64,000 bases of DNA from Chloroflexota bacterium (GTDB lineage: Bacteria; Chloroflexota; Anaerolineae; Anaerolineales; UBA4823): contig JAKOUW010000190.1 in assembly GCA_029782365.1 (NCBI GenBank), positions 1 to 64,000 of the forward strand, given 5' to 3'. Position numbers and translations under genes: made by a program. The notes below the pieces were generated by a model. The model searched no databases. It saw only the letters and a program-made list of their open reading frames with translations, and was not told where the DNA came from. Positions 1 to 8,597 of this stretch are shown in pieces. Each line of letters opens with the position of its first letter. Positions within the stretch are counted from its first letter, which is position 1.

Positions 1-1497
1 GCGCCAGGCGCTGTAACCCGGGTACACTGCCTTCTGGCCGCCGGCGCCGAATTCGTATTGGCTGCCCGTTGTGTCCCAGGCCGTCCAGGTGTCATCACTG
101 CTGTTGTACTGGATGCGCCAGAAGGATTCGTCCGTGGTGTGGTAGTAGCCGTCCGCGCCCTTGAGCAGGGCGCTGTTCAGCCCGCCGGCGCTGAAGGAGA
201 AGGTGTCGTCGGTCTGCGAGTCTTCCGCTCCCAACCCGTGCCAGTCGCGCACGATGGCGCTGGTGTTCAACGACCAGCCCAATCCCACCCAGGCGCTGCC
301 CGTGGCTGCGCTGGCCGCATCAATCACCTGGCTGGAGTAGCTCAGCGCCAGTTCCGGCTGCATACCCCCCGGGCCGGGCGGGACGGAGAATGGAATGGAA
401 TAGCTGGCGCCTCCCGTAAACGGCGAGACGGAGTACGCCCCCAGCGTGGGCAGGCGCGAGGCCGCCCACGTCCCGGCGTCCAGCGCAGTGAACGAAAAAT
501 GCCCCACGTACCCGCTGACCGTATTCCCCTGCGTGTCCACCTGGCTCGGCCACGCCTCCCAGCGCTGGCTGCTTTCATCCCAGCCCGCCAGGCGCAGGTC
601 GGCTTCGTTGCCCATGATCTCCCCTTCTTCATACCCGATTTGCACCCACACCGGCTGAACAAACTGGTGCAGCGCCTTCCCGCTCCCTTGCTCTTGCATT
701 CGAATGTCGTACACCGGCCCGCCGGGGTGCGCCGCCGGCAGCTCCCCGGCCTGCGCCTTGCGCACGGTCACCTGCACCGCCTGGCTCGTAAGCCCAGCCA
801 GCGCCTGCGCCTCGAAGGCGATCTTCACCCCGCCTGCTTTCATCTCTACCACCCGGCTCTCCCCAGGCTGCAACACACTTTGCCATTCCTGTCCTAGCAC
901 CAGCCCGCCCTGCCCCACCACCTGGCCTTTCTCCTGCAGCTCACCGCAGATGTACAGGCTGTCTTGCCCTGAACTGGCGGCGCTAACTAACCCCAGCTTA
1001 CCGGCGGTCTCCCCGGCCAGCGCCAGGCGCAGCTCGCCGCTTTTGGGATCGTCGCCCTGGGCTTCTTGCGGCGTGACGCCCGCCGACAGGCGCAGCACGA
1101 GCGTGTCGGGCGAGGCTTTGCCCGCCTCGCTCTCCCAGGCCAGCGTGAAGGCCTGCCCCGCGCTGATCACGGGCACAGAGGCGGTCAGCTTCAGGCTGGC
1201 CGGCAGGCTGTCGCCGGGCGGGAGCGCTGTGGCGGTGGGGCTGGGGGTGGAGGAGGGAAGTGGAGTAGCTGAGACCGACAGGGTGGCAGTCGGGATGGAT
1301 GTAACCGTGACGGTGGTCGTCATAACAGGCGTGGCGCTCGGCAGCGGTGTGGCCGTCGGTGTGACGGTGGGGGTTTCGGTCGGTTTGACGGTGGCGCTCG
1401 GCTCCGTGGCTGCCTCAGCAGGCTGGAAAGACGGCGGCAGGTTGAGACTGTTCAACAGGATGGCGATGAAGACAAGGAAACGGATCTGGTGCTGCAT
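1..1497 (-). CDS. Secreted RHS/SpvB-type protein, N-terminal part (cut by window edge)
   Basis: Translation from the ATG at 1497 stays open to base 1, giving 499 residues without a stop. A GGGAGG ribosome site lies just upstream. Residues 1-29 look like a signal peptide ending in AEA. Residues 30-95 are a Thr/Pro/Ser-rich linker of the kind used to span a thick envelope. After about 250 residues of beta-type sequence comes [19 protein letters not shown], followed by a Leu-Ala-Leu-Ser-Tyr-Ser-Ser block and a Gly-Trp-Ser segment. That arrangement is typical of the SpvB/TcaC N-terminal domain that opens many RHS/YD-repeat proteins. Such proteins build a shell around a C-terminal toxin or act as adhesins. 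The repeats and any toxin domain would lie outside the window, so the effector is unknown. The family call is good; the function is inferred. Confidence 0.85.
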   Translation of the reverse strand, partial: MQHQIRFLVFIAILLNSLNLPPSFQPAEAATEPSATVKPTETPTVTPTATPLPSATPVMTTTVTVTSIPTATLSVSATPLPSSTPSPTATALPPGDSLPASLKLTASVPVISAGQAFTLAWESEAGKASPDTLVLRLSAGVTPQEAQGDDPKSGELRLALAGETAGKLGLVSAASSGQDSLYICGELQEKGQVVGQGGLVLGQEWQSVLQPGESRVVEMKAGGVKIAFEAQALAGLTSQAVQVTVRKAQAGELPAAHPGGPVYDIRMQEQGSGKALHQFVQPVWVQIGYEEGEIMGNEADLRLAGWDESSQRWEAWPSQVDTQGNTVSGYVGHFSFTALDAGTWAASRLPTLGAYSVSPFTGGASYSIPFSVPPGPGGMQPELALSYSSQVIDAASAATGSAWVGLGWSLNTSAIVRDWHGLGAEDSQTDDTFSFSAGGLNSALLKGADGYYHTTDESFWRIQYNSSDDTWTAWDTTGSQYEFGAGGQKAVYPGYSAWR

Positions 1498-1545
1498 GAA
1501 TGACCTCCCTTTTCGGTATTCTGCGTGGGTTGTTCTTCAGTATTT

Positions 1546-1571
1546 ATTGTACATTTTTTTTTTTTTTTCAA
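1546..1571 (-). promoter_or_regulatory. Promoter of the RHS/SpvB gene with a poly(A) tract in its spacer
   Basis: On the minus strand TTGAAA (1571-1566) and TACAAT (1551-1546) are separated by 14 bases. Most of the spacer belongs to a run of 15 A (T on the plus strand, 1554-1568). A 14-base spacer is shorter than the usual 16-18, so promoter strength could depend on tract length. The leader to the ATG at 1497 is about 40 bases and contains GGGAGG. Confidence 0.5.
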
Positions 1572-1654
1572 TTTCAAGTGTCATTTGTCATTGCCGATCA
1601 ATTACAATGCTCTTCTTTGTGAATCAACCCAAGATCAGCCAACCTCACCCCCTT

Positions 1655-1681
1655 TTGGATGCGCACCGACCTGTGTATAAT
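1655..1681 (+). promoter_or_regulatory. Promoter of the acyltransferase gene, predicted leaderless
   Basis: A perfect TATAAT lies at 1676-1681 and the ATG follows after six bases, with no room for a ribosome site. Possible -35 hexamers are TTTTGG at 1653 (17-base spacer) or TTGGAT at 1655 (15-base spacer). The start of transcription should fall on or next to the start codon. Confidence 0.5.
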
Positions 1682-1687
1682 TATCCT

Positions 1688-2401
1688 ATGATTTTCTATA
1701 TCGTTCGTGCAATCATTCGTTTTGGCATCTGGCTGATCGCCGATGTCGAAGTGCATGGCCTGGAGAACATCGACCTCAAACGCCCGGGTCTGCTCGTCGC
1801 CACCAACCACCTGGGCCGGCTGGACGCCGCCCTGGTGTACATCCTGCTCGACCGCCCGGATATCCTGCTGCCAATCGCCGAGAAATACCGCACCAGCCTG
1901 TTCTGGCGCGTGGTGAGCCGGGCGCTGAACACCATCTTCATCGATCGTTACAACGCCGATATCGCCGCCCTGCGCGCCTGCCTGAACACGATTAAGAAAG
2001 GCGGGGTGGTGGTGCTGGCGCCGGAGGGCACGCGCAGCCCGACTTCCTCGCTGCAGGAGGGCAAGCCGGGGGTGTGCTACATCGCTTCCAAGGCCGGCGT
2101 GCCAATCACACCGGTGGGGCTGTGGGGCAGCGAAGACCACCTGCTCGATGCTAACCTGAAACGCCTGCGCCGTTCTCACATCACGGTCAACATCGGCCCG
2201 GCTTTCACCCTGCCCAAATTGGAGAGCCGCGAGCGCGCCGCCGCCCTGGAGCGCGACACCACCGAGATGATGTGCCATATCGCCGCCCTGCTGCCGCCCA
2301 GCTACCGCGGCATCTACGCCGACCTGCAGCGCACGCAGGAGCTGCTCAGCCGCGCCGAGACTGCCGCCCCATCCACGGCGGCAGCTTCCTCCCTCGCCTG
2401 A
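1688..2401 (+). CDS. plsC: PlsC-type 1-acylglycerol-3-phosphate acyltransferase
   Basis: A 237-residue lysophospholipid acyltransferase that would transfer an acyl chain to lysophosphatidate in membrane lipid synthesis. The HX4D catalytic motif is H41-LGRL-D46 and the substrate motif EGTRS starts at E113. The first 20 residues are hydrophobic and probably anchor the protein at the membrane. An open frame runs much further upstream, but that part is antisense to the RHS gene. The ATG at 1688 is chosen because family homology starts there and a TATAAT box ends six bases before it. The exonuclease gene follows after four bases, so the two are probably co-transcribed. Substrate specificity within the family cannot be read from the sequence. 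Confidence 0.88.
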   Translation: MIFYIVRAIIRFGIWLIADVEVHGLENIDLKRPGLLVATNHLGRLDAALVYILLDRPDILLPIAEKYRTSLFWRVVSRALNTIFIDRYNADIAALRACLNTIKKGGVVVLAPEGTRSPTSSLQEGKPGVCYIASKAGVPITPVGLWGSEDHLLDANLKRLRRSHITVNIGPAFTLPKLESRERAAALERDTTEMMCHIAALLPPSYRGIYADLQRTQELLSRAETAAPSTAAASSLA

Positions 2402-2405
2402 CAAG

Positions 2406-2978
2406 ATGGATCTGCTCACCCGCCGCGAAGCCGTCCAGACTGCCCAGAAATGGGTGCAGTTCGATCCGCTGTTCATCGACACGGAGACCACCGGCACCGG
2501 CTCGCAGGCCGAGGTGATCGAGATCGCCCTGGTGGACAACGCCGGCCTGCTGCTGTTCAACTCGCTGGTGCGCCCCAAAGGCAAGATCGAGCCGGATGCC
2601 ACGGCCATCCACAGCATCACCTCCGCCGATGTGCAGAACGAGCGCGCCTGGGAAGAGGTCTGGCCGCAGGTCGAGCCGCTGATGGCTGGGCGCTACATCT
2701 GCACGTATAACAGCGATTTCGACCTGCGCCTGCTCAAGCAGAGCCACCAGCGCGCCTGGCTGAAGTGGACCATCCCCGACAGCCGCTTTTTATGCGTGAT
2801 GAAGCTCTACGCCCGCTTCCACGGGCAGTGGGACCCTATCCGGCGGACGCACAAATGGCACAAGCTGGAAGAGGCCGGCAGGCAGAGCGGCATCAGCCTG
2901 CCCAATTCGCACCGCGCCAGCGACGATGCCCTGCTGGCGCGTGCCGTGCTGCATTACATGGCCGACTGGAAGGAATGA
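2406..2978 (+). CDS. DnaQ-like DEDDh 3'-5' exonuclease
   Basis: A 190-residue single-domain exonuclease of the DnaQ/RNase T superfamily. The metal ligands are visible: D25-x-E27 in FIDTETTG, D104/D106 in YNSDFDLRLL, and H169 with D173/D174 in SHRASDDALL, which is the DEDDh pattern. There is no polymerase, BRCT or helicase domain, so it is a stand-alone exonuclease. Proofreading, RNA trimming or repair are all possible. It begins four bases after the acyltransferase stop and probably shares its message, although the two functions have no obvious link. Confidence 0.85.
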   Translation: MDLLTRREAVQTAQKWVQFDPLFIDTETTGTGSQAEVIEIALVDNAGLLLFNSLVRPKGKIEPDATAIHSITSADVQNERAWEEVWPQVEPLMAGRYICTYNSDFDLRLLKQSHQRAWLKWTIPDSRFLCVMKLYARFHGQWDPIRRTHKWHKLEEAGRQSGISLPNSHRASDDALLARAVLHYMADWKE

Positions 2979-2985
2979 GCCGCCC

Positions 2986-3252
2986 TCACGCCCCCGGGTC
3001 GAGCGGCGGCTCGGCGGGCGGCTGCGCCGCCGGTTCCGGCGGGATCTGCGGGTTGAGCGGCGCTTCTGGCACCACGATCAGCAGCACCAGGTATATCACG
3101 CCTAAGACCGGCAGGTGGCCCAGCAGGCCAACCAGCACGAAAGCCAGGCGCACGATGGTGGGGTCGACGCCGGCATATTCACCCAGCCCGGCGCATACCC
3201 CACCGATCATGCGGTTGCCGCGGCTGCGAAAAAGTTGTTTGTACGTAGACAT
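2986..3252 (-). CDS. PspC-domain membrane protein
   Basis: An 88-residue protein. Residues 1-35 carry the PspC signature (arginine-rich start, then GGVCAGLGEYAGVDPTIVR), followed by one hydrophobic segment at about 37-63 and a Pro-rich tail. PspC proteins sit in the cytoplasmic membrane and in some bacteria take part in the envelope stress response. No PspA or PspB homologue is nearby. The start is supported by GAGGAG upstream. It converges with the exonuclease gene, leaving seven bases between the stops. Confidence 0.85.
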   Translation of the reverse strand: MSTYKQLFRSRGNRMIGGVCAGLGEYAGVDPTIVRLAFVLVGLLGHLPVLGVIYLVLLIVVPEAPLNPQIPPEPAAQPPAEPPLDPGA

Positions 3253-3315
3253 AGTGATTGACTCCTCTGGAATTACCTACGCAAACGGCGCGCAAAAGTT
3301 GCACAGGCGGGCGCA

Positions 3316-4248
3316 GTGAGCGAAGCGCGTGACCGCTTCCTGGGCTGCCTGCTTGGTCTGGCCGCAGGCGACGCCCTGGGCACCACCCTCGAATTCATGA
3401 GCCCGGGTTCGTTCAACCCGCTCAGCGACATGGTAGGCGGCGGGCCTTTCCGGTTGGCGCCAGGCCAGTGGACGGACGACACCTCGATGGCGCTGTGCCT
3501 GGCCGAGAGCCTGGTGGAACGGCGGGGCTGCGACCCGCTGGACCAATTGGAGCGCTACGACCGCTGGTGGCGCCATGGGTATTGGAGCAGCACAGGCGCC
3601 TGCTTCGATATTGGCGTCACGACGCGCGCCGCCCTGCAGCGCTTTGAGCGCAGGCGTGAGCCTTTCTGCGGCTTGGACGACCCGCACAGCGCCGGCAACG
3701 GCTCGCTGATGCGCCTGGCGCCGGTTGCCATGTTCTACGCCCGCCGCCCGGCCGAGGCCATCGAGCGCTGCGGCGAAAGCTCACGTACCACCCACGCCGC
3801 CCCGGCCGCCGTGGACGCCTGCCGTTATTTCGGCGGCCTGCTGGCGGGGGCGCTGGCCGGCGCAGCGAAAGACGATTTGCTCTCCGCCAGCTACGCCCCA
3901 CTCCCCGGTTACTGGCAGGCCCACCCGCTGTGCCCTGAGATCGCCGAGGTGGCGAGCGGCTCGTTCAAGCGCCGCCAGCCGCCAGACATCCGCGGCAGCG
4001 GCTACGTGGCGCGCTCGCTGGAGGCCGCCCTGTGGGCCTTCGAGCGCTCGAGCGATTTCCGCGCCGGCTGCCTGCTGGCCGCCAACCTGGGCGACGACGC
4101 CGACACCACGGCCGCCATTTACGGGCAGATCGCCGGGGCTTTTTACGGCCTGCCGGGCATCCCGCCGGCCTGGCGCGCCAAAATCGCCCGGCTCAGCGAG
4201 ATCGAGGCGCTGGCCGGGCGATTGTACGATTTGGCATTGGGCGCTTGA
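3316..4248 (+). CDS. ADP-ribosylglycohydrolase family protein (DraG-like)
   Basis: A 310-residue protein of the ADP-ribosyl-glycohydrolase fold, which removes ADP-ribose from modified proteins or small molecules using a binuclear metal site. Metal-binding motifs are present: the early AAGDALG, WTDDTSMAL (T53, D54, D55) and the late GDDADTT (D260, D261, D263). HSAGNGSLMR, also typical of the family, lies between. It starts with GTG (MSEARDRF) after a weak GGCGGG ribosome site and is divergent from the PspC gene. No ADP-ribosyltransferase or nitrogenase gene is present, so the substrate is unknown. Dinitrogenase reductase regulation should not be assumed. Confidence 0.87.
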   Translation: MSEARDRFLGCLLGLAAGDALGTTLEFMSPGSFNPLSDMVGGGPFRLAPGQWTDDTSMALCLAESLVERRGCDPLDQLERYDRWWRHGYWSSTGACFDIGVTTRAALQRFERRREPFCGLDDPHSAGNGSLMRLAPVAMFYARRPAEAIERCGESSRTTHAAPAAVDACRYFGGLLAGALAGAAKDDLLSASYAPLPGYWQAHPLCPEIAEVASGSFKRRQPPDIRGSGYVARSLEAALWAFERSSDFRAGCLLAANLGDDADTTAAIYGQIAGAFYGLPGIPPAWRAKIARLSEIEALAGRLYDLALGA

Positions 4249-4260
4249 CGGCGCAGGCGC

Positions 4261-7200
4261 TCAGGCGCGCCGCTGTTCCACCGCGAACACGGCAGATAAG
4301 CCCTCGATCGTCTGCTGGCGGGTGAAGGCCGAGGCCGGGGCTGGGCCGGCGACGAGCTGCCTGGTCAGCGTCTCGTTGCAGATATAGTCGCCCCACACCT
4401 GGAAGACCTGCGCCAGCTCGCCGTCTGCCTGGTAATAGGTGGCGATGCGGTCTTCGATGTTGAAGTTGGCTTCTTTGCGCATGTCCTGGATACGGCGCAC
4501 CACCTCACGCGCCAGGCCCTCCAGGCGCAGCTCAGGTGTGATGGCGGTTTCCAAACCGACGGTGATCACTTTGTCGGCGGCTACCACCAGGCCGGCGGCC
4601 GGCTGGGTCTGCACAAGCACCTCGTTGGGCTGCAGTTCCAGCGGCTCGCCGCCAACTTCCAGGTGAATGACGGCGCCTTCGCGCACCGCCGCGGCGATGC
4701 GGGCGGGGTCACTGGCAGCCAGCGCGGCGCGCAGCGCCGGGAAGCGTGCCCCCAGCCGCGGGCCGAGCAGCTTGTTATCTGGCAGCGCCCGGTAGGTCAC
4801 CAGGTCGCCTTCTTGCTCGACGAAGTCGATCTTCTTGACGTTCAGCTCATCCAGCACGATCTCCACCAGCTCGGCATCCAGCTCCACCTGGCGCCCGACA
4901 TGCACCAGGGCGCGGGCCAGCGGCTGGCGCACCTTGAGGTTGGCGTTGCCGCGGGCGCTCAGGCCCAGGCTGGCCACGCGCCGCGCCAGTTCCATCTGCT
5001 CGGCCAGGCGGGCATCCTGGGCGGCGGCGTCCACACGCGGCCAATCGGTCATGTGCACACTCTCCAAAGCGGCCGGCTGCACGCCGCGCACCAGGTTCTG
5101 GTACATCACCTCGGTGACGAACGGCACGAAAGGCGCCAGGGTCTTGACCAGCTTGACCAGCACGTGGTAGAGCACGGCGTAGGCGGCGTTCTTGTCGCTG
5201 TCGTGTTCCGACTTCCAGAAGCGGCGCCGGCTGCGGCGCAGGTACCAGTTCGACAGGTCATCGATGAACGGCTCGACTGCCCAGCTGGCGGCAAAATAAT
5301 CGGATTTCTCCAGGCTCTTGCCGACCAGCGCCACCACCTCGTTCAGGCGGCCCAGCACCCAGTGGTCCAGTAGGTTGCCGCTGGCAGGCGTAGGGCCTTC
5401 GGGGTAAGCCGGGTCGAAGCCGGCGCTGGGCGGCAGCCAGCCGTCCAAACGGGCGTAGTTGGCGAAAAAGGAATATATATTCCACAGCGGGATCAAGAAG
5501 CGCCGGCGCACGGCGTCGCCGCCGTGGTAGCCGAAGAGCAGGTCAGTCTCGGGTTTGTGGGCGCTGTACAGCCAGCGCATCACATCCACGCCCATGATAT
5601 CGGCCGCTTCATTGAATTCGATGGCATTGCCCCACGATTTGTGCATCGGGCGTCCGTCTTCGGCCAGCAGTGTGCCGTAGCCAAAGTTCTGCAGGAAGGG
5701 CGGCCGGCCAGACAGCACGGTGCCCATGGCCAGCAGGCTGTAGAACCAGTTGCGGAACTGGCCGGGGAACGATTCACTGATCCAGTGGGCGGGGTACCAC
5801 TGCTGCCAGTAAGACGGGTCTTTGCGGTAGCGCAGCGTGCTGAAGGACACCACGCCGGCGTCCAGCCAGGGGTTGCCCACATCGGGGACGCGGCTCATGG
5901 CGGCCCCGCAGTGCGAGCAGGCGATCTTGACGGCATCGACGTACGGGCGGTGGGGGGTGTGCCCGGCGAACTCCTGCCAGCCAGACACGGCGCGCCCTTG
6001 CAGCTCTGCCTCGTCGCCGACTACGTCAAAATGCCCGCAGGAGCCGCAGGTCCAGATCGGCAGGGCCAATCCCCAGTAACGCTTCTTAGAGATCATCCAG
6101 TCATGCATGTTGCGCAGCCAGTCCATCTCGCGGGCGTAGCCGAAATCGGGGATCCAGGTGATCTGGTCCACCACGTCCATGATCTGGTAGCGCAGACTGC
6201 GTGCTTTTTCTTCGGCAGTCAGCTCTTCGCGCGGCTTATCGTAAGTCTGGCCCATGCTGATAAACCACTCATCCACCAGGCGGAAGACGAGCTCGGTGCC
6301 GCAGCGCCAGCACACCGGGTAGCGGTGGGTGTAATTTTCCACCTGGTAAAGCAGGCCCTTGGCCTGCAGGTTTTTGAAGATCGGCTCGGCGACATCCTTG
6401 ACCGCCATGCCGGTCAGCCAGCCGTAGGGGCCAACGAAGAAACCTTCCTCGTCCAGCGGAGCCAGCATGGGCAGGCCGTACTGCTGTCCGAGCTGGAAGT
6501 CTTCGGCGCCGCAGCCCGGGGCGATGTGCACGATGCCCGTGCCCTCTTCTTCGCCGACAGCTTCCCATTGGATGACGCGGTGCGCTTCCTGGGCAGTGGC
6601 CTTGATCCCTTTGATCAGCGCGACCAGTTCGGTGGCCCCGCCGGGCTGTTTGGCGGCGGGCAGGTCATCGAAGGGACCGTCGTAAGTCCAGCCGTCCATC
6701 TGGCGGCCGCTCAGCTCGCCCAGCACTTCGTACGGGCCTTTGAGCATCTTCAAGGTGCCTTTTGAAAGATAGTAAATCTGCTCGCCCTGGCGCACCTTGC
6801 AGTAGGTCAGATCAGGGCCAACAGCCGCCGCCACGTTGCTGGAAAGCGTCCAGGGTGTGGTGGTCCACACCAGCAGGGCTTCGCCGGGCCGGTCGCGCAA
6901 GGGGAACTTGAGCGTCACCGAGCGGTGGGTCAGCTCGCGGTAGCCATCGGTGGCGATCTCGTGCTGGCTGATGGCGGTGGCGCAGCGCGGGCACCAGGGC
7001 ATCACATCGGCGCCGCGGTACAGCCAACCGTTTTGCCAGCATTTCTTGATGAAGCTCCAGATGACATAGTTGTTTTCATCGGAGAAAGTGAAATAACTGC
7101 CGCCCAGCTCGGGCAGGCCCAATTGGCCGACGATCTGCTCGACCGTGCCGCTGACCGGGCCTTGCGGGCCTTCGACAGTGATCTCCTGCAGGGGGTTTTC

Positions 7201-7677
7201 GAGCAGATTTTCGCCCAGCCAGCGCAGTTGGTCGGGATCGTTCCAATCCATCCAGTAGCCCAGGCGGATCGACTGCTCGGTCTGCACGGCGGCAAAGCGC
7301 AGGACGCGCTCCTTGCATTTCAAGACGAACTGCGCCAGGCCGTAAGCTTCAATGTCTTTCTTGGAAGAGAAACCCAGCTCGCGCTCGACATTGACTTCCA
7401 CCCACAGACCCTGGCAGTCGAAGCCGTTCTGATAGCGCAGTTCCTGGCCTTTCATTGTTTGAAAGCGCATCATCACATCTTTGTAGGTGCGCCCCCAGCC
7501 GTGGTGTACGCCCATCGGGTTGTTGGCCGTGATCGGCCCATCAATAAACGACCAGCGCGGCTGGCCTTTATGGCGCTGAGCCATCTTTTGAAACGCCCTG
7601 GATTCCTTCCAGAACTTGAGAATTTCACGCTCTTGGGCAGGAAAATCGACTTTGGTGGAAACTTCAGTAAACGGCAT
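4261..7677 (-). CDS. ileS: Isoleucyl-tRNA synthetase, divergent type with GVHH signature
   Basis: A 1138-residue class I aminoacyl-tRNA synthetase with catalytic core, editing insertion, anticodon-binding region and long C-terminus in the order of IleRS. The signatures are unusual. The HIGH-equivalent reads G56-V57-H58-H59 (7501-7512) instead of HxGH, so residues one and three are exchanged. The KMSKS-equivalent reads PMHKS (MHKS at 5635-5646). Paired cysteines (CPRC, CWRCG, CGSCG, CSHCG) suggest zinc ribbons. To my recollection, published work describes bacterial IleRS2 enzymes with such a GxHH swap as very resistant to mupirocin. Applying that here is inference. The start is supported by AAGGAT ahead of the ATG. 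The gene converges with the glycohydrolase gene. Confidence 0.93.
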   Translation of the reverse strand: MPFTEVSTKVDFPAQEREILKFWKESRAFQKMAQRHKGQPRWSFIDGPITANNPMGVHHGWGRTYKDVMMRFQTMKGQELRYQNGFDCQGLWVEVNVERELGFSSKKDIEAYGLAQFVLKCKERVLRFAAVQTEQSIRLGYWMDWNDPDQLRWLGENLLENPLQEITVEGPQGPVSGTVEQIVGQLGLPELGGSYFTFSDENNYVIWSFIKKCWQNGWLYRGADVMPWCPRCATAISQHEIATDGYRELTHRSVTLKFPLRDRPGEALLVWTTTPWTLSSNVAAAVGPDLTYCKVRQGEQIYYLSKGTLKMLKGPYEVLGELSGRQMDGWTYDGPFDDLPAAKQPGGATELVALIKGIKATAQEAHRVIQWEAVGEEEGTGIVHIAPGCGAEDFQLGQQYGLPMLAPLDEEGFFVGPYGWLTGMAVKDVAEPIFKNLQAKGLLYQVENYTHRYPVCWRCGTELVFRLVDEWFISMGQTYDKPREELTAEEKARSLRYQIMDVVDQITWIPDFGYAREMDWLRNMHDWMISKKRYWGLALPIWTCGSCGHFDVVGDEAELQGRAVSGWQEFAGHTPHRPYVDAVKIACSHCGAAMSRVPDVGNPWLDAGVVSFSTLRYRKDPSYWQQWYPAHWISESFPGQFRNWFYSLLAMGTVLSGRPPFLQNFGYGTLLAEDGRPMHKSWGNAIEFNEAADIMGVDVMRWLYSAHKPETDLLFGYHGGDAVRRRFLIPLWNIYSFFANYARLDGWLPPSAGFDPAYPEGPTPASGNLLDHWVLGRLNEVVALVGKSLEKSDYFAASWAVEPFIDDLSNWYLRRSRRRFWKSEHDSDKNAAYAVLYHVLVKLVKTLAPFVPFVTEVMYQNLVRGVQPAALESVHMTDWPRVDAAAQDARLAEQMELARRVASLGLSARGNANLKVRQPLARALVHVGRQVELDAELVEIVLDELNVKKIDFVEQEGDLVTYRALPDNKLLGPRLGARFPALRAALAASDPARIAAAVREGAVIHLEVGGEPLELQPNEVLVQTQPAAGLVVAADKVITVGLETAITPELRLEGLAREVVRRIQDMRKEANFNIEDRIATYYQADGELAQVFQVWGDYICNETLTRQLVAGPAPASAFTRQQTIEGLSAVFAVEQRRA

Positions 7678-7763
7678 AGAACATCCTTACGAAAAATTAC
7701 AGCGCTCTGCTGATAAACGCTTATTTTGCCAGAAAAGGGGAGGAATGTACAGGTCTTTTGCAA

Positions 7764-7769
7764 TATAAT
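7764..7769 (+). promoter_or_regulatory. TATAAT box directly ahead of the 7776 start
   Basis: TATAAT at 7764-7769 is followed after six bases by the ATG at 7776. There is no Shine-Dalgarno sequence in the gap, so a leaderless transcript is predicted. No good -35 was recognised. Confidence 0.45.
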
Positions 7770-7775
7770 ATTATT

Positions 7776-8576
7776 ATGAACTTCAAACCAGGCAGCCCGC
7801 CGCCCCCACCGCCCTCCCACAGGGCGCTGCGCGCCGCCGCGCGCCTGATGATCGGCAGCACGCTGACCGGCGCCGAGTCTTTACTGCGCCGCCTGCACGC
7901 CTGGGAAGATGAGCTGGAGAGCTTGCGCAGCGCCCCGCCAGAACCTACCATGACCGGCGCCAAGCCAACCCAGGAAGAGCCATTCCAGTTCAGCCAGCCG
8001 CCCGCCGAGGAGACTCCTGGCGTCTTACTGCGCTACGCCCTGGTCGGCTGGCTGATGGACAACGAAGAGCGCCTGAGCAAGCGCCTGGCGCAGGCCGGGC
8101 AGATCAGCCGTGGCGCCTGGAAAGCTGCCCGGCCGTGGGTGCGCCCGCTGGTTCAGCCGTTGAAACGCAGCCCGCTCTACAACCCTGTGCGCCGTGAAGT
8201 CGCGGCGCTGCGCCAGCGCGGCCAGGAAGAGTTGGAGCGTTGGGTGGAGCTGGGCCGCCAGGAAGAACTGCGCAGCCGCGACCTGGCGCGCCTGGCCAGC
8301 AAGCGCACGGTGGACGACAGTCTGGAATACCTGGCGCACAACCCGGAGGTAGAAAACCTGGTGGAGACGCAGTCCACCGGCCTGGCGAACGAGGTGGTGG
8401 ATGAGGTGCGCGAGCGCACCGTCTCCGCCGACACCTTTATTGAGTCCCTGGCGCGCACCCTGCTGCGCCGCCCACAGCGCAAGACCCTGCCAGAGGCCCC
8501 AGAACCGGTGCGCAAGCTGGCCGCCGGCTTCCGCGCCGACAGCCCGGGCGCCAAAAAAGCGCCGCGCCGGCGCTGA
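7776..8576 (+). CDS. Uncharacterised protein upstream of the RDD gene
   Basis: 266 residues from the ATG at 7776. An in-frame ATG at 7758 exists, but it lies ahead of the TATAAT box and is less likely to be used. The protein is rich in Arg, Ala, Leu and Glu, has a Pro-run near the start, no signal peptide and no clear membrane segment, and is probably mostly helical. A distinctive stretch, NPEVENLVETQSTGLANEVV, then VRERTVSADTF, lies near the C-terminus and may be the conserved core. The stop is 21 bases before the RDD gene, so a shared operon and a membrane-related role are plausible. I do not recognise the family. Confidence 0.75.
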   Translation: MNFKPGSPPPPPPSHRALRAAARLMIGSTLTGAESLLRRLHAWEDELESLRSAPPEPTMTGAKPTQEEPFQFSQPPAEETPGVLLRYALVGWLMDNEERLSKRLAQAGQISRGAWKAARPWVRPLVQPLKRSPLYNPVRREVAALRQRGQEELERWVELGRQEELRSRDLARLASKRTVDDSLEYLAHNPEVENLVETQSTGLANEVVDEVRERTVSADTFIESLARTLLRRPQRKTLPEAPEPVRKLAAGFRADSPGAKKAPRRR

Positions 8577-8597
8577 AGAACGTGGAGGAATATTGCT

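Noticed and set aside
1554-1568. T15 run as a terminator
   Set aside because: No stem precedes it on either strand; it lies between divergent genes and inside a promoter spacer.
704-1687. Long open frame upstream of and in phase with the acyltransferase
   Set aside because: It is antisense to the RHS/SpvB coding sequence, crosses a promoter region with TATAAT, and lacks homology; the gene starts at 1688.
5524-6765. 413-codon plus-strand frame
   Set aside because: It is the antisense shadow of ileS in GC-rich DNA, and its translation is not protein-like.
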